Assembly: GCA_028282805.1 (NCBI GenBank)
Contig: JANQHD010000010.1
Span: 248,001-312,000 of the forward strand
Length of the DNA: 64,000 nucleotides
Source: Phycisphaeraceae bacterium
GTDB taxonomy: Bacteria > Planctomycetota > Phycisphaerae > Phycisphaerales > Zrk34
Direction: 5' to 3'
Each line of letters opens with the position of its first letter. The stretch's first letter is position 1. The notes beneath the pieces are model-generated. The model did no database searches. It had not been told where the DNA came from and saw only the letters and a program-made list of their open reading frames with translations. Positions 36,423-43,914 of this stretch are shown here, one piece after another. A program made the position numbers and the translations under genes.

Positions 36423-37127
36423 TTAGCCCGCCTGGTCGATCTTCTCTTCCGCCTCGGTCGACATGTCGATCTTCGCCAGCACGGGTGATGTGCGGGGGAA
36501 ATCGATGGTCACCTGCTTGGCGCCAAAGCCCTTGGCCAGCGCCGAGAGCGTCTGCCGGGCCGACGCCTGCACATCGCTGGCGATGCGCTCGACCATCTGT
36601 TCGGCAAGCACGTTGGCCTGATCCTTCGCGGCTTCCTTGAGGCGGTTCTTGTCGTCTTCATCGAACCCGCCGCTGAACACCTGGTTGATCAGGTCCGGCA
36701 GCAACACGGGCAGGAGCCGGCTGCCCTGCTCGTCGTAGAAGCTGATGTCGAGGATGCTCGTGGTGTACATGCAGTCGGGCATCTGCAGGCGGTAGCGGCC
36801 GTCGCCCTGGTCATCGATGACGAACTCGCTGCGGTTCAGGTCGAACTTGAAGTCGATGCCGAACTCAAAAATCATCGCCATCTTCTTTTCGCTGATGAGC
36901 CACGAAAGGTACTTGCGGCCGAGGTCGCCGAGGCCGTGGTCGGTGGAGGTGACGATCTCCTTGGTGACCAGCCGGAACACGACGAGCTCGCCGACGCTGC
37001 GCATGTTCTCGATCGACTGGTGCACCTCAACGGTTGGCGACTTGCCGCCGCCGCGTTTGAGCACCAGCATCAGCACGAACGCCGCGATAAACCCCACGAT
37101 ACCCGCGATGAGCCATTCCACGCACAT
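36423..37127 (-). CDS. Membrane-anchored DUF4230-like protein
   Basis: 234 aa. One N-terminal membrane segment (MCVEWLIAGIVGFIAAFVLMLVLKR) precedes a soluble domain: IENMRSVGELVVFRLVTKEIVTS, FEFGIDFKFDLNRSEF, RYRLQMPDC. This pattern is shared with DUF4230 proteins. The C-terminal ~70 residues are an amphipathic helix region (DDKNRLKEAAKDQANVLAEQMVERIASDVQ) with coiled-coil character. Function is unknown. It is transcribed in the same direction as mnmG but separated from it by the repeat array 37193-37336. GGGG precedes the start. Confidence 0.65.
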   Translation of the reverse strand: MCVEWLIAGIVGFIAAFVLMLVLKRGGGKSPTVEVHQSIENMRSVGELVVFRLVTKEIVTSTDHGLGDLGRKYLSWLISEKKMAMIFEFGIDFKFDLNRSEFVIDDQGDGRYRLQMPDCMYTTSILDISFYDEQGSRLLPVLLPDLINQVFSGGFDEDDKNRLKEAAKDQANVLAEQMVERIASDVQASARQTLSALAKGFGAKQVTIDFPRTSPVLAKIDMSTEAEEKIDQAG

Positions 37128-37192
37128 ACCCCTTTGTCTGAAGTGATTGACGCATTATAGGCGGAAACGTTTCAGGCGGCCGAGCGCGGCGA

Positions 37193-37336
37193 GGTCAACT
37201 GGTCAACTGGTCAACTGGTCAACTGGTCAACTGGTCAACTGGTCAATCATATGACATTTGGCGCGCATGGTCAGTTGACCGATTGACTGATTGACCGGTT
37301 GACTGACCGACTGATTCACCGATCAACCAATCAACC
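37193..37336. repeat. 8-bp tandem repeat array with degenerate inverted copies
   Basis: Six perfect copies of GGTCAACT occupy 37193-37240, followed by a partial copy to 37246. After a 22-bp spacer, degenerate copies of the complementary motif (AGTTGACC, GATTGACT, GGTTGACT, GATCAACC) run from 37269 to the mnmG stop codon at 37337. The two halves can pair into a long imperfect hairpin immediately 3' of mnmG. Confidence 0.85.
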
Positions 37337-39220
37337 TCAACGCCCCACGACCGTCATCGCCAGCACGGTCAGGTCGGCGGGGTTGATGCCGGCGAGGCGC
37401 GAGGCCTGGCCGAGCGTGGCGGGCTTGAACTCGTTGAGCACCAGCTTCGCCTCGTTGCGCAGGCCCGATACGGCGGCGTAGTCCAGGTCGGCCGGCAATT
37501 CCGTGTGCTCCATCTTCGCCACGCGCGCGTGCTCGCGGTGGTGGCGGTCGATGAAGCCGGCGTAACGCACCTCGCTCAGCAGCGCACCGACCACGCGCGG
37601 CTCACGCGCCAGCGCCGACAGTCCCCCATCGAGCTTCGCCAGCACGTCCGCCTCGCTCACGTCCGGGCGTTTGATCCAGTCGGCCAAGCGCCGGCCGTCG
37701 TAAGGGGTCGCGTTGAAGTAGTCGCGCAGCGCCCGCGTCGCTCGTTGCGTCTGTTCGTAAACCGCCCAGCGCTCGTCGTCGACCAACCCCCACGTGCGCC
37801 CCATCGGCGTCAATCGCTGCGGCGCGTTGTCCGCACGCAACAACAACCGGTGCTCGGCCCGGCTGGTGAACATGCGGTACGGCTCGACCGGCACCTTCGT
37901 CACCAGGTCGTCCATCATCACCCCAATGTACGCTTGGTCGCGGTTGAAGCGCACCAACTCGTCACGCCGCATGTAACGCACGGCGTTCAACCCCGCCAAT
38001 AACCCCTGCCCCGCCGCCTCTTCGTAGCCGCTCGTGCCGTTGATCTGACCGGCGAGCAGCAGGCCCGTGATGCGCTTGGTCATGCACGTCGCGTCGATCT
38101 GGTGCGGGCGGACCATGTCGTACTCGACGGCGTAACCGTGCCGCACGATCCGGGCTTGCTCACAACCCGGCATGTGGCGCACGATCGTTTCCTGCACGTC
38201 GGCGGGCAACGAGGTGCTGATGCCGTTGCAGTAGACCTCGTTGGTTTCCAGCGATTCGGGCTCGAGGAACACGTGGTGCGAATGCTTGTCGGCGAACCGC
38301 ACGACCTTGTCCTCGATGCTCGGGCAGTAGCGCGGCCCGGCGGTTTCGATCTGGCCGTTGTACATCGGCGCCCGGTCGAGGTTGGCGCGGATCGCTTCGT
38401 GGATCGTTTCGTTGGTGTGCGTGACCCAGCAGACGCGCTGTTCGAGTTGGGGGAAATGCTTCGGCGCTAAGCCGCAAGCGGCGCGCTCAGTCAGTTCGCT
38501 GAACGGTAACGGCGGGTCGTCGCCGGGTTGCTCGTCGAGCCCGGTGCAGTCGATCGATTCGGCCGCGAGCCGGGGGGGCGTGCCGGTCTTCAGTCGGCCC
38601 AGCTCGAAACCAAGCTGCGCGAGGTTGGCGCTGATGCCCTGCGCCGCCGCTTCGCCGATGCGTCCGCCGGGGGTTTGCGATTCGCCGGTGTGCATCAGGC
38701 CGCGCATGAACGTGCCGGTGGTCAGCACCACCGCGCGAGCGTTCATCTTCATATAGCCCCCGGCATGCCGGGGGCTAAATAACACGCCCATGCAGCGCGC
38801 GTTTTCAACGAGCAGTTCGTCGACCGTGCCGGTGAGGATGTCGAGGTTCGGTCGGGTGCGGAGTAGGCGTTGAACTTCACGGGCGTAGGCGTACTTGTCG
38901 GCCTGCGCCCGCGGGCCGCGCACGGCCGGGCCCTTCGAGCGGTTGAGCAGGCGGAACTGGATGCCCGTTGCGTCAATCGCCAGGCCCATCAGCCCGCCCA
39001 GCGCATCGATCTCGCGGACCATCTGCCCCTTGGCCAGCCCGCCGATCGCCGGGTTGCACGACATCTGCCCGATCCGCGCCGGGTCCATGGTGATCATCGC
39101 CACCCGGCCCCGGCGCTGATCCGCTTTGTGCTCGGCGCGCAACAGGTTTGCCGCCGCCCAGGCCGCCTCGGCCCCGGCGTGACCGCCGCCGATCACGAGG
39201 ATGTCGTAACCGCTTTCCAT
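37337..39220 (-). CDS. mnmG: tRNA uridine-5-carboxymethylaminomethyl modification enzyme MnmG (GidA)
   Basis: 627 aa, starting at MESGYDILVIGGGHAGAEAAWAA (FAD-binding GxGxxG). A longer in-frame reading to 39811 is not coding-like. MDPARIGQMSCNPAIGGLAKGQMVREIDALGG, GTFMRGLMHTGE, LKTGTPPRL, YCPSIEDKVVRFADKHSHHVFLEPE, GLLLAGQINGTSGYEEAAGQG and SRAEHRLLLRADNA are all standard. With MnmE it installs cmnm5U34 on tRNA. Residues around FSPRHAGGY (codons overlapping 38751-38780) are an insertion relative to the usual sequence, created by a palindromic element in frame. It is divergent from the Y-family polymerase across 117 bp. Confidence 0.96.
   Translation of the reverse strand: MESGYDILVIGGGHAGAEAAWAAANLLRAEHKADQRRGRVAMITMDPARIGQMSCNPAIGGLAKGQMVREIDALGGLMGLAIDATGIQFRLLNRSKGPAVRGPRAQADKYAYAREVQRLLRTRPNLDILTGTVDELLVENARCMGVLFSPRHAGGYMKMNARAVVLTTGTFMRGLMHTGESQTPGGRIGEAAAQGISANLAQLGFELGRLKTGTPPRLAAESIDCTGLDEQPGDDPPLPFSELTERAACGLAPKHFPQLEQRVCWVTHTNETIHEAIRANLDRAPMYNGQIETAGPRYCPSIEDKVVRFADKHSHHVFLEPESLETNEVYCNGISTSLPADVQETIVRHMPGCEQARIVRHGYAVEYDMVRPHQIDATCMTKRITGLLLAGQINGTSGYEEAAGQGLLAGLNAVRYMRRDELVRFNRDQAYIGVMMDDLVTKVPVEPYRMFTSRAEHRLLLRADNAPQRLTPMGRTWGLVDDERWAVYEQTQRATRALRDYFNATPYDGRRLADWIKRPDVSEADVLAKLDGGLSALAREPRVVGALLSEVRYAGFIDRHHREHARVAKMEHTELPADLDYAAVSGLRNEAKLVLNEFKPATLGQASRLAGINPADLTVLAMTVVGR
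38754..38777. repeat. 24-bp perfect palindrome inside mnmG (REP-like)
   Basis: TAGCCCCCGGCA followed by its exact complement (TGCCGGGGGCTA), extendable to 38751-38780 with one mismatched pair. On the coding strand it encodes F-S-P-R-H-A-G-G-Y in frame. No other copy lies in the window. Confidence 0.85.
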
Positions 39221-39337
39221 AGCGCTCGATCCGCACAAAGCGGGGCATTGTACGGCACAAACCGCTGGACTTCGCCGGCTATTTTTGTTAGGTTTATGTG
39301 TGGGTATCCCACCGAGCCGCCACGGGGAGGTCACGCC

Positions 39338-40564
39338 ATGCTGCGCTGGCTCTTTATCGACATGAACAGCTACTTCGCCTCCGTCGAGCAGCAGCTCCGC
39401 CCCGAGCTGCGCGGCCGGCCGGTGGGCGTCGCGCCCGTCGACTCCGATCGCAGCTGCGTCATCGCCGCCAGCTACGACGCCAAGCGTTTCGGCATCCGCA
39501 CCGGCACCGCCATCCCCGAAGCCCGCGCCAAGTGCCCGGGCATCGTGATCGTCAAGGCCCGGCCGAAGTTGTACGTCGAGGTGCATCACCAGATCCTCCG
39601 CGCCGTCGAGCAGCACGCGCCGATCCACAAGGTGTATTCCATCGACGAGTGGGCCGTGCGCCTGCTCGGCGACGAACGCCGCCCCGCCCATGCCCTCGCA
39701 CTCGGTCAGCGCATCAAGGATCGGATCGCCCACGACGTGGGGGCTTGTCTTTCCAGCTCCGTCGGTGCCGCGCCCACGCGCCTGCTGGCCAAAACCGCTT
39801 GCGAACTGCACAAGCCCGACGGCCTGACCACGCTCGACCTGGCCGACCTACCCGGCTGTCTCGCGCACTTAAGTATCCGCGACCTGCCCGGCATCGGCCC
39901 CGGCATGACCAAGCGTCTCCACCGCCACGGCGTGACCGATGTTGAAAAACTTTGGGCACTGACCGAGCAGCAGTCGCGCGAGGTCTGGGGCTCGGTCGAA
40001 GGCAAGCGTTGGTGGCGCGGGTTCCACGGCGTCGACGACCCCGAAACACCCCAGCGCCGCAGTTCCATGAGCCACGCCAACGTCCTCGCGCCCGAGTTCC
40101 GCAGTACGGCGGGGGCGCACGGCATCCTCGTACGCCTGCTGCACAAGCTCGGCGTGCGCCTCCGCTACCACGGCTACGTCGCGCACGGCCTGACCGCGGG
40201 CGTCAGGCACGAGTCCGGCGCACGCTGGCTGGACACGATCGCCCTGCCCGGCTGCCAGGACACGCCGACGCTGTTGGAACACTTCGACCGCCTCTGGCAA
40301 CGAATGCCCATCGCCCTGCAAAACCCCCACGACCCGCCGAAGCAAGTCGACATGACCGCGTGGGGTTTGACACCGGTCGTCAGCACGCCCGACCCGCTGT
40401 TCGACGACGCCCAGCGCCCACAGCGCTTGAGCGAGGCGATGGACAAGCTCAACCGGCGCTGGGGTCGGCACACCGTCTACTTCGGCGGCATGCACCGGTT
40501 CCGCCACGACATGGACGACAAGATCGCCTTCGGCCGCGTGCCCGACGAAGCGGTGTCGATGTGA
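39338..40564 (+). CDS. Y-family DNA polymerase (DinB/UmuC-like)
   Basis: 408 aa from ATG 39338, preceded by GGGGAGG. The catalytic residues are visible: Asp 8 in FIDMNSYFASVEQQ and the S-x-D-E motif in VYSIDEWAVRL. The steric-gate region is NSYFAS. The fingers/palm stretches AASYDAKRFGIRTGTAIPEARAKCP and SSSVGAAPTRLLAKTACELHKPDGL are present, followed by the helix-hairpin-helix LSIRDLPGIGPGMTKRLHRHGV. It would carry out translesion synthesis. It sits outside any imuA/dnaE2 cassette, and I saw no clear LexA box upstream. It converges with kptA, 16 bp apart. Confidence 0.9.
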   Translation: MLRWLFIDMNSYFASVEQQLRPELRGRPVGVAPVDSDRSCVIAASYDAKRFGIRTGTAIPEARAKCPGIVIVKARPKLYVEVHHQILRAVEQHAPIHKVYSIDEWAVRLLGDERRPAHALALGQRIKDRIAHDVGACLSSSVGAAPTRLLAKTACELHKPDGLTTLDLADLPGCLAHLSIRDLPGIGPGMTKRLHRHGVTDVEKLWALTEQQSREVWGSVEGKRWWRGFHGVDDPETPQRRSSMSHANVLAPEFRSTAGAHGILVRLLHKLGVRLRYHGYVAHGLTAGVRHESGARWLDTIALPGCQDTPTLLEHFDRLWQRMPIALQNPHDPPKQVDMTAWGLTPVVSTPDPLFDDAQRPQRLSEAMDKLNRRWGRHTVYFGGMHRFRHDMDDKIAFGRVPDEAVSM

Positions 40565-40580
40565 CGTGGCGCAGCAGTGC

Positions 40581-41129
40581 TCATTCATCGAGGCTCAGGT
40601 ACTCGGCCGGCACGTGCTCGGTCAGCCAGACCTCGTTGCCCGTGACGAAGAACGCGCACCCGTCGGCGTGCATGCGTTTGGCGTCGACGCGGATCAGCAC
40701 GGGCACGCCGTGACGCTGGCCCACGGCCCACATGGTGTCGCGGTCCGTCGACAGGTGCACGTGGTGACGCTTGCCCTTGAGCAACCCTCGCTCGAAGATC
40801 GAATCGAGGTTCCGCCGCGCGGTGCCGTGGTAGAGCACGTCGGGCGGTGTGGCCGGTTCGTACGCCAGATCGACCTCGACCGAATGGCCCTGACGCGCAC
40901 GGATCATCGCGCCATCGGCGCTGAACTCGAACCGCCGCTTGTCGCTCTCCGCGGCGACCCGTTCGATCAGCCCGCGCGTGTACGCTTTGCCGTGATGCGC
41001 AAAGGCTTGCAGCAACTCGTCCACGGCGATCCACCCCGCCGAGTCCAGTTCGATGCCGATCGCGTCCGGCCGATGCCGCAACACGTAACTCAACGACTTG
41101 CTGACTCTCTTAAACTTGTCCTTGTTCAT
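40581..41129 (-). CDS. kptA: RNA 2'-phosphotransferase (Tpt1/KptA)
   Basis: 182 aa from ATG 41129 (a GTG one codon earlier is possible). SKSLSYVLRHRPDAIGIELDSAGWIAVDELL contains the conserved R-H-R active-site residues. VLYHGTARRNLDSIFERGL (H-G-T NAD-binding), RHHVHLSTDRDTMWAVGQRHG (second Arg/Ser) and CAFFVTGNEVWLTEHVPAEYL complete the ADP-ribosyltransferase-like fold. The enzyme uses NAD+ to remove a 2'-phosphate from RNA, releasing nicotinamide and ADP-ribose 1''-2'' cyclic phosphate. It is the last gene of the ADP-ribose operon. Its products are substrates for others in the operon: nicotinamide for PncA, cyclic ADP-ribose phosphate perhaps for the macrodomain or Nudix proteins. Confidence 0.93.
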   Translation of the reverse strand: MNKDKFKRVSKSLSYVLRHRPDAIGIELDSAGWIAVDELLQAFAHHGKAYTRGLIERVAAESDKRRFEFSADGAMIRARQGHSVEVDLAYEPATPPDVLYHGTARRNLDSIFERGLLKGKRHHVHLSTDRDTMWAVGQRHGVPVLIRVDAKRMHADGCAFFVTGNEVWLTEHVPAEYLSLDE

Positions 41130-41135
41130 CACGAC

Positions 41136-41666
41136 TCACTCACCGACCGTCGTCGCGGCGAAGACGCTGGCGAGCAGCGTGAGGTTGATCCGCTTGCCGG
41201 CGGCGACCTGCTGGTTAAGCCACGGCATCAGGTTGTTGAAGTCCACCTCGTGCACGGTGATGTCTTCGCCGTCCACGCCGCCCCCACTGCCGCGCTTCTG
41301 CAAGCCGGTGGCGAGGAAGAAGGTGATGGTCTCATCGGTCATGCCGGGCGAGCTCATCCCCGTGACAAGCGGCCGCCAATGCCGGGCGGTGTAGCCGGTC
41401 TCCTCTTTTAATTCGCGTTGTGCGGCGTCGAGCAGCGACTCGCCATCGTCGTCGTCACCCGCCAGCCCCGCGGGGATTTCGATCACCCGAGCGCCGGCCG
41501 GCACGCGGTATTGTTCGATCAGCACGATGCGCCCGTCGTCGTGCAGCGCGACCACCCCCACGACACCCGTCGCGTTGGGCCGCGTCGCATACTCCCACCG
41601 GTCGCGTTTGACCACGCGCAGGTAACGCCCTTCGTATACGGTGGCGGGTCGGTCCGTGTCGTGCAT
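41136..41666 (-). CDS. Nudix hydrolase, ADP-ribose pyrophosphatase type
   Basis: 176 aa. A complete Nudix box G-X5-E-X7-RELxEExG begins in AGLAGDDDDGES and ends in RELKEETGY. The N-terminal VYEGRYLRVVKRDRWEYATR and VGVVALHDDGRIVLIEQYRVPAG, plus EIPAGLAG, match the ADP-ribose pyrophosphatase subfamily, which splits ADP-ribose to AMP and ribose-5-phosphate. Its start overlaps the vault-like gene's stop by one base (TGATG) and it precedes kptA by a few bases. In this operon it would remove the ADP-ribose released by the glycohydrolases, and with it the expected NrtR effector. Confidence 0.92.
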   Translation of the reverse strand: MHDTDRPATVYEGRYLRVVKRDRWEYATRPNATGVVGVVALHDDGRIVLIEQYRVPAGARVIEIPAGLAGDDDDGESLLDAAQRELKEETGYTARHWRPLVTGMSSPGMTDETITFFLATGLQKRGSGGGVDGEDITVHEVDFNNLMPWLNQQVAAGKRINLTLLASVFAATTVGE

Positions 41667-42856
41667 CAGGCGCCTCCGGGTTCTTCGTGCCAGTGTAGTT
41701 GCGTTTGTTCGCCCGACCCGCCGTCGATGCGGATCAGCCGATCGGGGTTCTGGTATCGGGCGACCAGGTAGCGGGTCAGGTCGACCTGCATCTCGCGCAT
41801 CGCCCGCATCAACGCCGCGCGCTCGGCGTTCGCGGCCCGTGTGTGGTCGATCTCGAGCCCGTTGACTTCCTGTTTGAACGCCACGGCTTGCTCGTGCGCC
41901 AACTGCTTCATACGCAGCTCGTGCGTGGTCTGCTCGTGTTGCATCTCGCGCTGTTGCTTGGCCCGCTCGGCCTCGCGCGCCAGCTTCAGGTCCGCCAACT
42001 CCTGCGCCTGGCGTTCGGTCTCGGCCTCCAGTTGCAGCGACGTGCGTGACTCGATCGCGTTGTCGTGCATCGCCTGGAGCTTCGGGTTCGACTCGTAGCC
42101 GCGGTAGACGACCTTGTTGATCCGGTAGCCGATGCGCTCGGCCCGGCCGGTCAGGTTGGGGTACGTCTCCAACTCGTTGAGCAGTTCCGTGTCTTGCTTG
42201 AACGCCTCGAACGGACGCCCCGCAGCAAAATCGATCACGTCCGCGGTCACCGCGTTGATAAAATCCGCGATCGGGTCATGCGTCTGGTCCAACATGCGCT
42301 CGATCTCGGCCAATTCGAAAAAAATCATCACCTGCACGGTGAGCAACGCGTCGTCCGCCGTCCGCACGTCGACCACGTCGAAGTATGTCTGGTCCGGGAT
42401 CACGCGAAGCTTGTTGAACCGCAACGCGTAAGGCAGTTTGCGGCGTGGGTTCTTCTCGTCCGCCCCGTGCCAGACGAACTCGTGAAGCCACTCGTTCGGC
42501 TCGGGCATGTACTGGGCGGGACCTCTTAGCACGTGCCGGCTCACCTCGCCCGCCACGCCACGCCGGTAGACGACCAGCGCCTCGTTCGCATCCACAGGCA
42601 TCAGGGGTATCGTGTTGATCGATTCGTGTTCCACGGGATCGAACCACGCATCGACCGGCCCGCCCAGGTGCTGGGCTGATCCGTCACGATGCGTGATCAC
42701 CAGGTACTCACCCGCCTCCGCGCTGAACCTTCGCAACGGATCTACGGATTCGCGGAACAGCCACAGCCGTTTCGGGCCGTCGATGTAACGCACCTGCCCG
42801 CCCAGGTTCCACACCGCGACGCGCTCGCCTTGCCGGATTGTGGTGACGCCGATCAT
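41666..42856 (-). CDS. Vault-like protein: three MVP-type repeats, SPFH/shoulder-like domain and coiled coil
   Basis: 396 aa from ATG 42856, which overlaps the upstream glycohydrolase stop by 4 bp (ATGA). Residues ~1-125 hold three ~40-aa repeats of the form GE-x-(V/L)-x(n)-GP-x3-W/Y: GERVAVWNLGGQVRYIDGP, then GEYLVITHRDGSAQHLGGP, then NEALVVYRRG...VLRGPAQY. Residues ~135-255 resemble an SPFH/band-7 or MVP shoulder domain (YFDVVDVRTADDALLTVQVMIFF, RIGYRINKVVYRGY). Residues ~260-350 are a Glu/Gln/Arg-rich coiled coil. That order is the architecture of major vault protein, at about half the length. No membrane anchor is seen. It may form an oligomeric shell or scaffold. Function is unknown. Confidence 0.7.
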   Translation of the reverse strand: MIGVTTIRQGERVAVWNLGGQVRYIDGPKRLWLFRESVDPLRRFSAEAGEYLVITHRDGSAQHLGGPVDAWFDPVEHESINTIPLMPVDANEALVVYRRGVAGEVSRHVLRGPAQYMPEPNEWLHEFVWHGADEKNPRRKLPYALRFNKLRVIPDQTYFDVVDVRTADDALLTVQVMIFFELAEIERMLDQTHDPIADFINAVTADVIDFAAGRPFEAFKQDTELLNELETYPNLTGRAERIGYRINKVVYRGYESNPKLQAMHDNAIESRTSLQLEAETERQAQELADLKLAREAERAKQQREMQHEQTTHELRMKQLAHEQAVAFKQEVNGLEIDHTRAANAERAALMRAMREMQVDLTRYLVARYQNPDRLIRIDGGSGEQTQLHWHEEPGGA

Positions 42857-43854
42857 GACAATCCCTTCCAATTGTGCATACATGAATCGGATATACGTCG
42901 GCACAGATTTTCGATATCTTCTATCCGTGCTAATTGATTAGCCCAAATCGCTGGAATACCACTGGAGCCGTAAATCAGACCCGCTAAACCTCCGGTGACC
43001 GCACCCGTGGTATCCGTATCTTCACCGAGATTGACCGCGAGCAGAACAGCTTGCTCATAGCTATCGGCGCGTAAGCAGCACCAGAGGCTGGCACTGAGCG
43101 TGTGCATCACATAACCATCGCCGGATATGTTCTCTTCCTCACGCGAAGCGAGGTCTGGGTCGAGCACCATGTTGAACGAAGCGCGTTCTTTGAAGTACTG
43201 ATCTTCAATTAGGTTCCCGAGCAATTGCTGAGTTTCGGCCAATGCGTGCGGGTAGGTCTCCCCGCCGATGAGGCGTGCCGCGAGGTCCACGTAGAAGGCA
43301 CAAGCCAGTTGTGAGCGTAGATGCCCATGCGTCAGGCAACTCGCTTGCATGGCCATCTCAATCCGTTTTTCAGGATTCGCCGCTGCACAGTATAGCGCGA
43401 GTGGTAGGACTCGCATCAGTGACCCGTTGCCATTGCTATGTTCGTGTTTCGGACCAGCGTGAATAGGATTGCAACCGTTTGCCAGACTGGAAATAGCTTC
43501 ACGCGTTGTGCAACCAACATCAAACACCTCACCGTGCGGTGCCCACTCGCCATCGTACAACCAATTAACAAATAGCCGGGCCTGGTCGTTCAGGTCGTAG
43601 CCATTGCACAAGCTGGAGGCCAAACATAATGAGAGAGATGTATCGTCTGACCATGTTCCTGCCGGCTGATTGTGCGTGCCATACCCGCGCATGCCGCTTA
43701 CGGGATTGCCTTGCAAACAATCTCTTTTGGTGAACTCGACTGGCACTCCCAATGCATCGCCAACCGCATGCCCCAAGATCGCACCACGCACGTTATCTAG
43801 AACTTCGCTTTTCGTGTATGTGCTTAATGCATGTTTTCGCAATGCTTCATCCAT
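42853..43854 (-). CDS. ADP-ribosylglycohydrolase family protein 1 (DraG/ARH3-like)
   Basis: 333 aa. RGAILGHAVGDALGVPVEF, GTWSDDTSLSLCLA (first metal-binding acidic cluster), HGEVFDVGCTT, GNGSLMRVLPLAL, THGHLRSQLACAFYVDLA and VNLGEDTDTTGAVTGGLAGLIYG (second acidic cluster) are the dinuclear-Mg ADP-ribosylglycohydrolase signature. It would cleave ADP-ribose from modified proteins, nucleic acids or small acceptors. Base composition is clearly lower in G+C than the neighbours (25 G/C of 60 in 42901-42960), and the 60 bp before the start are also AT-rich, suggesting recent acquisition. It overlaps the vault-like gene. Confidence 0.93.
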   Translation of the reverse strand: MDEALRKHALSTYTKSEVLDNVRGAILGHAVGDALGVPVEFTKRDCLQGNPVSGMRGYGTHNQPAGTWSDDTSLSLCLASSLCNGYDLNDQARLFVNWLYDGEWAPHGEVFDVGCTTREAISSLANGCNPIHAGPKHEHSNGNGSLMRVLPLALYCAAANPEKRIEMAMQASCLTHGHLRSQLACAFYVDLAARLIGGETYPHALAETQQLLGNLIEDQYFKERASFNMVLDPDLASREEENISGDGYVMHTLSASLWCCLRADSYEQAVLLAVNLGEDTDTTGAVTGGLAGLIYGSSGIPAIWANQLARIEDIENLCRRISDSCMHNWKGLS

Positions 43855-43914
43855 AATCAGAGACCAGTTTTCCTAATTCAGTTTCTACGAACCTCTATGC
43901 GTACAAGCGGACAA

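Noticed and set aside
37193-37246. Possible CRISPR array
   Set aside because: The repeat unit is only 8 bp and strictly contiguous, without spacers. No cas genes are near.
37337-39811. 824-codon reading of mnmG
   Set aside because: The first ~197 codons are antisense to the Y-family polymerase. The MnmG FAD-binding motif begins at the ATG ending at 39220.
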